From Actinomycetota bacterium (lineage in GTDB: Bacteria > Actinomycetota > Thermoleophilia > Gaiellales > Gaiellaceae): a DNA stretch of 10,884 nt. The notes beneath the pieces are model-generated. The model saw only the letters and a list, made by a program, of their open reading frames with translations, was not told where the DNA came from and searched no databases. The DNA lies in the NCBI GenBank assembly GCA_005883235.1, contig VAYE01000051.1, forward strand, positions 1 to 10,884, in the 5' to 3' direction. This document shows, in pieces, positions 5,642 to 10,884 of this stretch. Position numbers and translations under genes: made by a program. Numbering within the stretch: position 1 is the first letter of the stretch; every line of letters begins with the position of its first letter.

Positions 5642-6454
5642 TCAGGGCGTCGCCGTGGTCGTCGTCGCGGTGGTCGGCGTGGTGACGGTCACCCCGGTCG
5701 GCGGCGTCGCGGCGGCGGGCGTCGTGGCGGCCGGCGAGCCCGCGCTCGGAGTCGGCGGGAGGATGCTCGCCGGCGGGACGCCGGTTCCCGTCCAGAGGAG
5801 CCGCAGCTCGTACTGCGTGCCGTCGGCCGTGTTCATGAGCGTCAGCGGATGACCCTTCCGGACGGTCACGGTCGTCTTGCCGTCGGAGAGCGAGCCGCCC
5901 GCGATCGAGATCTTGGCGGCCTTCCACGAGACGGCCACGAGGTGGAAGAGCGGGTCGAACGGAGGCAGGGGGAAGTCCTGGCCGATGGAGATCTTCTGCG
6001 GCGGGCCGCTGTTCACCGTGATGACGGCCGAGTTCGGCGGCGGGGGCGCGACACGCGGAGACGGCGGAGGAGAGGAGGGGGACGACCCCGAGCCGGATCC
6101 GGCCGAGCCCGCTGGGCTGGGCCCCGTGCCGCCGGGCGAGGTCGCGTTTGCGGCCGGGCTCGGGTTGACCTGCTGGCTGAAGGGGTCCTTGCTGTCGAAG
6201 CGGCTGAAGGAGGTGAGCTGCCCGAGCCCGGCGGTTCCGAGCGCGGTCGAGGAGGCGAGGTCGGCCGCGATGGTGGACGTCGTCGGGGTCGTCGGGGTCG
6301 GCGCTGCGGCGGCGGGTGCCGCGTTCTGCGCCTTCAGCTGGTTCATCGTCATCGGAATCGCGAAGGCGAGCACGCCGAGCAGGACCACGCCTCCGACCGC
6401 GGCGATGATCTTGTCGCGCTTGGCCTTGGCCTTCAGGTCGAGCTTCTTCGCCAT
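5642..6454 (-). CDS. PilP-like type IV pilus alignment protein (bitopic membrane protein)
   Basis: The 270-residue protein has a short basic cytoplasmic start, one membrane helix (about 17-36) and an Ala/Thr/Pro-rich linker. SKDPFSQQV (88-96) resembles the KDPF-type motif of PilP/GspC-like proteins. A Gly/Ser/Pro-rich disordered piece (about 97-141) and a compact beta-rich domain (about 143-223) follow, then a Pro/Ala/Thr tail (about 227-270). It occupies the place of pilP after pilM-pilN-pilO. In diderms PilP links PilN/O to the secretin; no secretin is visible here, so it may instead stabilise PilN/O or face the cell wall. It is not a lipoprotein, unlike classical PilP. The ATG overlaps the pilO stop by one base. 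The assignment rests on position and layout, not on clear homology. Confidence 0.72.
   Translation of the reverse strand: MAKKLDLKAKAKRDKIIAAVGGVVLLGVLAFAIPMTMNQLKAQNAAPAAAAPTPTTPTTSTIAADLASSTALGTAGLGQLTSFSRFDSKDPFSQQVNPSPAANATSPGGTGPSPAGSAGSGSGSSPSSPPPSPRVAPPPPNSAVITVNSGPPQKISIGQDFPLPPFDPLFHLVAVSWKAAKISIAGGSLSDGKTTVTVRKGHPLTLMNTADGTQYELRLLWTGTGVPPASILPPTPSAGSPAATTPAAATPPTGVTVTTPTTATTTTATP
5651..5667. repeat. GTC-rich repeat, copy in the 3' end of the PilP-like gene
   Basis: A 17-base string (cgccgtggtcgtcgtcg) is identical to 6463-6479 at the 3' end of pilO, and looser GTC/GTGGTC repeats surround it. On the coding strand it encodes Thr-rich C-terminal residues. The identity may reflect shared ancestry of the tails or just Thr-codon repetition. 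Confidence 0.7.
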
Positions 6455-7113
6455 CAGGGAGCCGCCGTGGTCGTCGTCGTGGACGTCGTCGACGCCGTCG
6501 TCGAGGTGGTCGTGGTCGGCGTGGCCGTCGCCGGCGCCAGGGTTCCGTAGACGAACGCGTCGACCACGAGCGTGGCCGAGATCTGCGGGAAGCCCGCGGT
6601 CGCCTCGGCGAAGTCCAGCGTGTCGATCGCGAACAGTCGGCCGGTGGCGTTGAGCTGCCCGTGTGTGACGTCGACGAGGTTGCGCAGCCGGAAGAGGAAG
6701 TCGACGAGGCTGTAGAAGTTGCCCTGGAACGTGAGCCGGATCGGCACGGCCTGGTAGCCCGAGATCGGGACCGAGTTCAAGGGGGCGATCGACTGGAACG
6801 TGATCCCGGTGTCGGCGGCGATCTGGTTCAGCTGGAGGAGCACGCCCGACATGTCCGCCTGGCTCGGCATCGCCTCGGCGAGCCGGAACAGGTCGGCGCT
6901 GCGGATCTTCGGCCGGCCCTTCGCGGCAAGGCTCTTGGCCTGGTAGTCGTCGATCTGCGCCTGCGTCGCGTCGACCTCGCTCTGGAGGCGAGCCGCCTCG
7001 GCCTTCTTGGGGCCGACGAGCCCGAAGTACGCGGCAGCGCCGAGGACGAGCACGCCGACGACGACGAGCGCGATCTGAGCCGCGAGAGGCAAGCGCCGCT
7101 TGGTGGTCCTCAC
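6454..7113 (-). CDS. pilO: Type IV pilus alignment protein PilO
   Basis: The 219-residue protein has a basic start (VRTTKRR), a membrane helix (about 11-33), a coiled-coil stretch (38-62, EAARLQSEVDATQAQIDDYQ) and a periplasmic-type ferredoxin-like domain with LRLAEAMP-like (RLAEAMP, 77-83), LLQLNQIAADTGITFQSI (92-109) and the PilO hallmark LTFQGNFYSLVDFLFRLRNL (127-146). PilO pairs with PilN in the inner membrane and tunes the pilus machine. The GTG at 7111-7113 overlaps the pilN stop by four bases (GTGA). The frame is open far upstream, but that part is antisense-like shadow within pilN and pilM. The last 26 residues are a Thr/Ala/Ser tail not usual for PilO. Confidence 0.92.
   Translation of the reverse strand: MRTTKRRLPLAAQIALVVVGVLVLGAAAYFGLVGPKKAEAARLQSEVDATQAQIDDYQAKSLAAKGRPKIRSADLFRLAEAMPSQADMSGVLLQLNQIAADTGITFQSIAPLNSVPISGYQAVPIRLTFQGNFYSLVDFLFRLRNLVDVTHGQLNATGRLFAIDTLDFAEATAGFPQISATLVVDAFVYGTLAPATATPTTTTSTTASTTSTTTTTAAP
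6463..6530. repeat. GTC-rich imperfect repeat at the 3' end of pilO
   Basis: Imperfect GTC/GTGGTC trinucleotide repetition encodes the Thr-rich tail of PilO on the minus strand. It includes a 17-base string identical to 5651-5667 in the next gene. Such tracts are prone to slippage, so tail length may vary between strains. Confidence 0.7.
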
Positions 7114-7727
7114 GAGACGGCTCCCCGCGGCGAGACGTCGGCGAGGATCGTGAACTGGACGACGTTCTGGCGGCCGACCTTCGAGAACGAGCTCGTCTGG
7201 AGCTGGACGTTGTCGATGTCGGGCAGGACGGCGAGGCGGGAGAGCAGGCGCGCGACCCCGTCCTGCGAGTACGTGTAGCCGTTGATGACGAAGCCGGTCG
7301 GCGCGGTGCCCGGCGCGACCGGCGCCGCGGGGGCGGCCGAGGCCGGCGACGAGGGAGCCTTGGCCTGGAGGCTCGTGAGCCAGACGTCGCTCGGCAGGAC
7401 CGTGGCGAACTCCCGCAGGACGCGATCCCACGAGACCCGACGCGAAAGCGCCGACGTCACGGCCGCGACGCGCGCCTTCTGCTCGCCCGCGAGCCCGACC
7501 TCGACGGGGGTCTCGGCCTTCGGCAGCGGGGGCAGGACGGCAAGCCGGGCCCTGGCGTCGCCGAGGGCGTTCTTCTTGGACGTGACGGACGAGCTCGCGC
7601 TCAGGAACATGACCGAGAGCGCGACCGAGACGACGAGCAGCAGGCCGAGCCCGGCGAAGATCGGCGCGTTCTCGGCCGGCGTGCGCTTCGCCCGGTCGTC
7701 GCGGGGTAGGAGGTTGACGGCGCGCAC
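7110..7727 (-). CDS. pilN: Type IV pilus alignment protein PilN
   Basis: The 205-residue protein starts VRAVNLLPRDD; the NLLP motif (5-8) is the short cytoplasmic peptide by which PilN docks into PilM. A membrane helix follows at about 23-43, then a coiled-coil-like stretch (48-63), WDRVLREFATVLPSDVWLTSL (100-120) typical of PilN/GspL-type domains, an Ala/Pro-rich insert (about 121-144) and the rest of the ferredoxin-like fold. It forms heterodimers with PilO. The GTG at 7725-7727 begins 3 nt after the pilM stop and lacks a strong ribosome binding site. The insert in the middle of the extracytoplasmic domain is unusual. Confidence 0.93.
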   Translation of the reverse strand: MRAVNLLPRDDRAKRTPAENAPIFAGLGLLLVVSVALSVMFLSASSSVTSKKNALGDARARLAVLPPLPKAETPVEVGLAGEQKARVAAVTSALSRRVSWDRVLREFATVLPSDVWLTSLQAKAPSSPASAAPAAPVAPGTAPTGFVINGYTYSQDGVARLLSRLAVLPDIDNVQLQTSSFSKVGRQNVVQFTILADVSPRGAVS

Positions 7728-7730
7728 GAC

Positions 7731-9338
7731 CTAGTCCTCGATCCCCAGGCCGATGGCGACGGCGAGCGAGCCGATCGGCTCGGCCTGCTTGCAGCGCTTC
7801 GCGACCTGCACACGGCCGAGGGGATCGCCGATCCGCACGGCCACGCCGATCAGGCGCTGGAGGTCGTCGGCGAGCCCTTCGAGATGCGCCGTGCCGCCCG
7901 TGAGCACGATCTCGCCGATGCCCAGCGAGCCGGGCTGGTTCTGGTAGAACTGGAGCGAAGCGACGAGCTCGCGGGCAAAGGTTTGCACCTGCCGCCGCAT
8001 CGCCTCCCGTGCCGCCGTCGCCTGGTCTTCGCTGAGTCCTTCGGGCGCCGGCCCGCCGCCGAGCGAGAGCGAGCGCTTGATCGGCTCCGCCTCGGGCGCG
8101 GTCAGGTTGAGCGCCTGAGCGACCGCCGAGTCGAGGGCGCCTCCGCCCCACTCGAGCACGCGGGTGAACTCGCAGACACGCCCGTCCGAGACGGCGAACG
8201 TCGACCGGTCGTGACCGATCGCGACGGCGACGAGCGCCGCCTCCGGGGCCTCGGCGCTCTCGTCGCGCGGCGGCGCGAGCGAACGCAGGAGCGCGAAGGC
8301 CTCGAGGTCGATCCCCACCACGCCGAGGCCCGCCTTCCGGCAGGCGGCGACGTAGCGGTCGACGAGCTCGCGGTAGGCGACCACGAGGAGGACGCGGCAG
8401 ACGCGCTCACCCTCGTCCGTCTCCCACTCGCTCAGGATCCGGTAGTCGAGGACGGCTTCCTCGACCGGGATCGGCAAGGCCTCCTGCGCACGGAAGCGGA
8501 TCGCGTTCGCGAGCTGCTTGGGGTCGCTGATGCCGACGATGTTGAGCGTCCGGACGCCGATGCGGTTGTTGGCGATGCCGAGCCTGATGCCGCGGCGAGG
8601 CAGCTTGTGCCGGCGGAAGAACGCCTTCAGCGCCTCGGCGAGCGCGTCCGGGTCGCGCAGCTCGCCGCCGACCACGACGCCCGGCTCGAGCGGCTCGCGG
8701 GCGACCTGGAGGAGCTCCGCACGGCCGTTGTTGGAGACCCGGGCCGCCGCGAGCTGGGAGGCGCCGATCTTCAGGCCGACGAGCCGCTTCGGAGCCCGCC
8801 CCTTGCGCGGGGCCTTTGGGCCGCCGGCCCTCGCGGCCTTCGGCTTCGGACGGAACGAGAGCTCCCGCTTGAGCAGCGGCTGCTTGACCTGCTTGGCCTT
8901 CGGCGGCTTCGCGGCCTTCGGCTCCTTCGGAGCCTTCGGCTTGCGGCGGAAGGAGATCTCCTTCTTGAGCACCGACTGCTTGGCCTTCTTCTCCTTCGGC
9001 TGCGGGGGCAGCTCGGACGCCGGGACCGGCGGATGGACACCCGGGGCCGGGGGCGGAGCGACCGGTGAGGCGAGCGGCTCCGTGGGCGCCTCCGCGGCGG
9101 CCGCGGCCGCGGCAGCCGCGAGCTGCTCGCGCACCCAGTCCTCGTCGGCAACCGGCGCGAGCGCGGCCGGCTCGCTCGGAGTCGCCGGTTCGGCTTTCGG
9201 CTTGCGGCCGAGCGAGATCTCCTTCTTCCAGAAGGGCACCGGCTTCTCCGCCGCCGCGGGCTGCGGTGCGGCCGGCGCATCGGGCTTGCGCTTGCGGCCG
9301 ACGAGGTCGGAGAGCTTGATCTCCTTCTTCCAGTCCAT
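7731..9338 (-). CDS. pilM: Type IV pilus assembly protein PilM with long repeat-bearing N-terminal extension
   Basis: The protein has 535 residues against about 350 for a usual PilM. Residues 187-535 are the actin-like PilM fold: VGLKIGASQLA (187-197), NAIRFRAQEALPIPVEEAVLDY (278-299), LVVAYRELVDRYVAACRKAGL (318-338), LVAVAIGHD (369-377) and the adenosine-type motif LTGGTAHLEGL (479-489). PilM is the cytoplasmic ring protein that links the motor to PilN. The first 186 residues are low-complexity (Pro, Ala, Lys), including nine alanines at 74-82. They carry four motifs, WKKEIKL (3-9), WKKEISL (37-43), LKKEISF (124-130) and LKRELSF (156-162), each followed by RKPK-like basic residues. The aspartates expected in GLDIG and VDIG read Lys190 and Ala373. 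The ATG lies 3 nt after the pilT stop. Confidence 0.93.
   Translation of the reverse strand: MDWKKEIKLSDLVGRKRKPDAPAAPQPAAAEKPVPFWKKEISLGRKPKAEPATPSEPAALAPVADEDWVREQLAAAAAAAAAEAPTEPLASPVAPPPAPGVHPPVPASELPPQPKEKKAKQSVLKKEISFRRKPKAPKEPKAAKPPKAKQVKQPLLKRELSFRPKPKAARAGGPKAPRKGRAPKRLVGLKIGASQLAAARVSNNGRAELLQVAREPLEPGVVVGGELRDPDALAEALKAFFRRHKLPRRGIRLGIANNRIGVRTLNIVGISDPKQLANAIRFRAQEALPIPVEEAVLDYRILSEWETDEGERVCRVLLVVAYRELVDRYVAACRKAGLGVVGIDLEAFALLRSLAPPRDESAEAPEAALVAVAIGHDRSTFAVSDGRVCEFTRVLEWGGGALDSAVAQALNLTAPEAEPIKRSLSLGGGPAPEGLSEDQATAAREAMRRQVQTFARELVASLQFYQNQPGSLGIGEIVLTGGTAHLEGLADDLQRLIGVAVRIGDPLGRVQVAKRCKQAEPIGSLAVAIGLGIED
8835..8873 (-). repeat. PilM N-terminal motif, copy 4
   Basis: Encodes PilM residues 156-168, LKRELSFRPKPKA, the most diverged of the four KKEISF-RKPK motifs. 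Confidence 0.75.
8931..8969 (-). repeat. PilM N-terminal motif, copy 3
   Basis: Encodes PilM residues 124-136, LKKEISFRRKPKA. It is closest to copy 2 and is separated from copy 4 by a Lys/Pro/Ala spacer. Confidence 0.8.
9192..9230 (-). repeat. PilM N-terminal motif, copy 2
   Basis: Encodes PilM residues 37-49, WKKEISLGRKPKA. An Ala/Pro-rich spacer of about 75 residues separates it from copy 3. Confidence 0.8.
9282..9332 (-). repeat. PilM N-terminal motif, copy 1
   Basis: Encodes PilM residues 3-19, WKKEIKLSDLVGRKRKP, at the extreme N-terminus. It has a four-residue insertion before the basic cluster compared with copies 2-4. Confidence 0.8.
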
Positions 9339-9341
9339 GGG

Positions 9342-10493
9342 CTAGGCGCCCGCGACCCGGAGGCCGCCGGCCAGCGGAGCCGGGGCGTCCTCCGCCTTCG
9401 GGCTCGTGTCGACGTAGCCGGCGCGCTCGAGCAAGCCGACCAGCTGGTCGCGGCGGCTCGAGGCGCCCAGGGCGACGTCCTTGGTGATCACGCCGCGCAG
9501 CGTGAGCTCGGCGAGCGACTGCTCCATCGTCTGCATGCCGCGGCTCGACGCCGTCTGCATGACGGAGTAGATCTGCTCGACCTTCCCCTGGCGGATGAGG
9601 TTCCGGATCGCGTCGTCGGGGATGAGGATCTCGAGCGCGGGGACGCGGCCGGCGCCGTCGATCGTCGGCAGCAGCGTCTGCGTGACGACGCCCTGGAGCG
9701 AGGCGGCGATCTGCACACGCACCTGCTCCTGCTGCTCCGCCGGGAAGACGTCGATGATCCGGTCGATGGTTCCGGGGGCGCTCTGCGTGTGCAGCGTGCC
9801 GAAGACGAGGTGGCCGGTCTCCGCGGCGGTGAGCGCGGTGGCGATCGTCTCGAGGTCGCGCATCTCGCCGAGGAGGATCACGTCCGGGTCCTGGCGCAAC
9901 GCGGCTCGGAGCGCGTTGGCGAAGGTCGTCGCGTCGGGCCCGATCTCGCGCTGGTTGACGAGCGAGTGCTTGTGCCGGTGGACGAACTCGATCGGGTCCT
10001 CGATCGTCAGGATGTGCTCCGCGCGCGTGCGGTTGATCTCGTCGATCAATGCCGCGAGGGTCGTCGACTTGCCGGAGCCGGTCGGCCCCGTCACGACGAC
10101 GAGCCCGCGGGGCTGGGCCGCGAACTCGTGCAGGGTTCCCGGCAGGTGGAGCTCCTCGAGCGTCTTCAGCTGCTCGGGGATGAGGCGGAAAGCGGCGCCG
10201 AGCGACTCGCGCTGGAAGTAGACGTTGACGCGGAAGCGGGCGAGGCCGGGAACGGCGTGGGAGAGGTCGAGCTGCCGGTCGATCTCGAGCCGCTTCTGCT
10301 GCTCGCTCGAGAGAATGCGGTAGAGGAGCTGCTGCGTGTCGTCCGGCATGAGCTTGCCGCGCTCCTCGAGCCGCTCAATCTTCCCGCGCACGCGTAGCGC
10401 GGGCGGCGCGCCCGCGCTCAAGTGCAGATCGGAAGCGCCGCGCGCCACCATCTGCTCGAGCAGCTCGTCAATGGACAAGAGGTCCTGCGGCAT
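9342..10493 (-). CDS. pilT: Type IV pilus retraction ATPase PilT
   Basis: The 383-residue protein opens LLEQMVARGASDLHLSAGAPP (11-31), the PilT N-terminal PAS-like domain. The RecA-like motor domain has Walker A GPTGSGKS (136-143), the Asp box TIEDPIE (163-169), Walker B ILLGEMRD (206-213) and the His box HLVFGTLHT (228-236). The C-terminal AIRNLIRQGK (295-304) is the AIRNLI retraction motif that separates PilT from the extension motor PilB. PilT powers pilus disassembly and twitching motility from the cytoplasmic face of the membrane. The ATG has a good ribosome binding site (GGAGAG, 4-5 nt upstream). It heads the six-gene operon. The last 20 residues or so are Ala/Pro-rich and variable. Confidence 0.97.
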   Translation of the reverse strand: MPQDLLSIDELLEQMVARGASDLHLSAGAPPALRVRGKIERLEERGKLMPDDTQQLLYRILSSEQQKRLEIDRQLDLSHAVPGLARFRVNVYFQRESLGAAFRLIPEQLKTLEELHLPGTLHEFAAQPRGLVVVTGPTGSGKSTTLAALIDEINRTRAEHILTIEDPIEFVHRHKHSLVNQREIGPDATTFANALRAALRQDPDVILLGEMRDLETIATALTAAETGHLVFGTLHTQSAPGTIDRIIDVFPAEQQEQVRVQIAASLQGVVTQTLLPTIDGAGRVPALEILIPDDAIRNLIRQGKVEQIYSVMQTASSRGMQTMEQSLAELTLRGVITKDVALGASSRRDQLVGLLERAGYVDTSPKAEDAPAPLAGGLRVAGA

Positions 10494-10508
10494 AACTCTC
10501 CGAGCGAG

Positions 10509-10535
10509 TCATCGGCAGTCCCAAGCGGTTTCTTA
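10509..10535 (-). promoter_or_regulatory. Candidate FliA/WhiG-type promoter of the pilT-pilM-pilN-pilO operon
   Basis: On the minus strand TAAG (10532-10535), a 15-nt spacer and GCCGATGA (10509-10516) closely match the FliA/WhiG consensus TAAA-N15-GCCGATAA (3 of 4 and 7 of 8). It lies 15 nt upstream of the pilT ATG, leaving room for the GGAGAG ribosome binding site. It shares the T-GCCGAT core and spacing with the two candidates between pilC and the pilV-like gene. Confidence 0.55.
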
Positions 10536-10541
10536 ACGCCG

Positions 10542-10565
10542 AGCCGGACCCGGGCCCGACCGGCT
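10542..10565. repeat. Short inverted repeat in the pilT/pilA divergent region
   Basis: AGCCGG (10542-10547) and CCGGCT (10560-10565) are exact inverse copies around a spacer that contains CCCGGG. It lies between the pilT promoter candidate and the pilA-like gene and could be an operator, but six-base arms in GC-rich DNA may arise by chance. Confidence 0.3.
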
Positions 10566-10652
10566 ATTTCACTCGTTTGGGGCTCCGCAGGCAGCGGGCG
10601 GACGCCGATTCCATCCGCGCCACCCACTCCATCCCGGAAGGAGCATCACCGC

Positions 10653-10884
10653 ATGACCAGCATTCTGCGGAAGCGCCTCGCGAACGACGAGAGCGGTTTC
10701 ACCCTGATCGAGCTGCTCGTCGTCATCATCATCCTCGGGATCCTGCTCGCAATCGCGATCCCCTCGTACCTCAGCTTCAGGAACCGCGCCAACAACTCTG
10801 CCGCGCAGGCCAACGTCCGCGCCGCCGTCCCCGGCATGGAGGCGTTCAACGCCGACCACGCCTCGGGCTACACCGGCGCCACGC
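10653..10884 (+). CDS. pilA: Type IV prepilin, major pilin-like (PilA-like), 5' part only
   Basis: The visible 77 residues begin with a basic leader MTSILRKRLANDESG, followed by FTLIELLVVIIILGILLAIA, the canonical prepilin sequence. Cleavage would fall between Gly15 and Phe16, with Glu at +5. The helix continues through IPSYLSFRNRANNSAAQANVRAAV, typical of actinobacterial and Gram-positive major pilins. It is the best candidate for the main fibre subunit, though the C-terminal domain is outside the window. The ATG has a strong ribosome binding site, GGAAGGAG (10636-10643), 9 nt upstream, unlike the pilV-like gene. It diverges from pilT across 159 bp. A GCCGATTC at 10604-10611 lacks a matching -35, so its promoter is not clear. 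Confidence 0.9.
   Translation, partial: MTSILRKRLANDESGFTLIELLVVIIILGILLAIAIPSYLSFRNRANNSAAQANVRAAVPGMEAFNADHASGYTGAT

Noticed and set aside
6463..6530. GTC-rich tract considered as a CRISPR-like or regulatory repeat array
   Set aside because: Units are irregular trinucleotides without spacers and they encode the Thr-rich PilO tail in frame.
7114..8151. Upstream extension of the pilO frame
   Set aside because: It overlaps pilN and pilM in another frame, is Arg/Ala/Pro-rich without domains, and the PilO family begins just before its membrane helix.
7884..9068. Plus-strand frame antisense to pilM
   Set aside because: Leu/Arg/Asp-rich shadow of the pilM codons, with no recognisable motif or ribosome binding site.
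10604..10611. GCCGATTC upstream of the pilA-like gene as a fourth sigma-28-like promoter
   Set aside because: The tetramer 15 nt upstream is CCGC, unlike TAAA/TAAG, and the last two bases of the -10 differ. The GCCGAT core alone is common in this window (for example as Ile-Gly codons on the other strand).
1..10884. Search for insertion sequences, phage genes, defence systems and attachment sites
   Set aside because: No transposase, integrase or paired long repeats were seen. tRNA-Met is flanked by core genes with no integrase next to it.

Overview
The window reads as a core chromosomal segment of a high-GC, Gram-positive-type bacterium. I place it among the Actinobacteriota, most likely the Thermoleophilia lineage (Gaiellales/Solirubrobacterales-like). 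The grounds are strong G/C preference at third codon positions, frequent GTG starts, a tRNA-Met(CAT)/rpmG/secE/nusG arrangement familiar from actinobacteria, and a type IV pilus (T4P) set with PilM, PilN, PilO and PilT but no outer-membrane secretin in view. The lineage call is inference, because no 16S or other taxonomic marker is present. No mobile element, phage gene or CRISPR array is visible, and no gene-free stretch exceeds 300 bases.

Region 1 (1-839, minus strand): elongator tRNA-Met, then rpmG (ribosomal protein L33), secE (translocase subunit) and the 5' part of nusG, tightly packed and probably one transcription unit.

Region 2 (936-3430, plus strand): an MFS transporter starting at a GTG behind a strong ribosome binding site, a strong GC-rich hairpin, a possible 33-codon membrane peptide on the minus strand that would share this hairpin as terminator, and an uncharacterised polytopic membrane protein with a pore-like C-terminal segment.

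Region 3 (3434-10884): T4P genes in alternating orientation. pilC (inner-membrane platform, minus) and a PilV-like minor prepilin (plus) are divergent. A compact six-gene minus-strand operon follows: pilT, pilM, pilN, pilO, a PilP-like gene and a small exported protein of unknown function. A major-pilin-like prepilin (pilA-like, plus) starts divergently from pilT and runs off the window. Together these encode the retraction motor (PilT), the cytoplasmic/inner-membrane alignment complex (PilM-N-O and a PilP-like protein), the platform (PilC) and two pilin subunits. The extension ATPase PilB and the prepilin peptidase PilD are not in the window and must lie elsewhere.

The most interesting signals are as follows. 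(a) Three pilus start regions (pilC, pilV-like, pilT) carry a FliA/WhiG (sigma-28)-type pattern, xxAG-N15-GCCGAT, and the pilC and pilV copies lie back to back sharing the same -35 bases. (b) PilM has an approximately 185-residue N-terminal extension with four copies of a KKEISF/L-RKPK motif, and both phosphate-binding aspartates of its actin-like fold appear replaced. (c) pilO and the PilP-like gene both end in threonine-rich tails encoded by related GTC-rich repeats. (d) Two convergent pilus genes share one CTAG for both stop codons, inside a hairpin loop.
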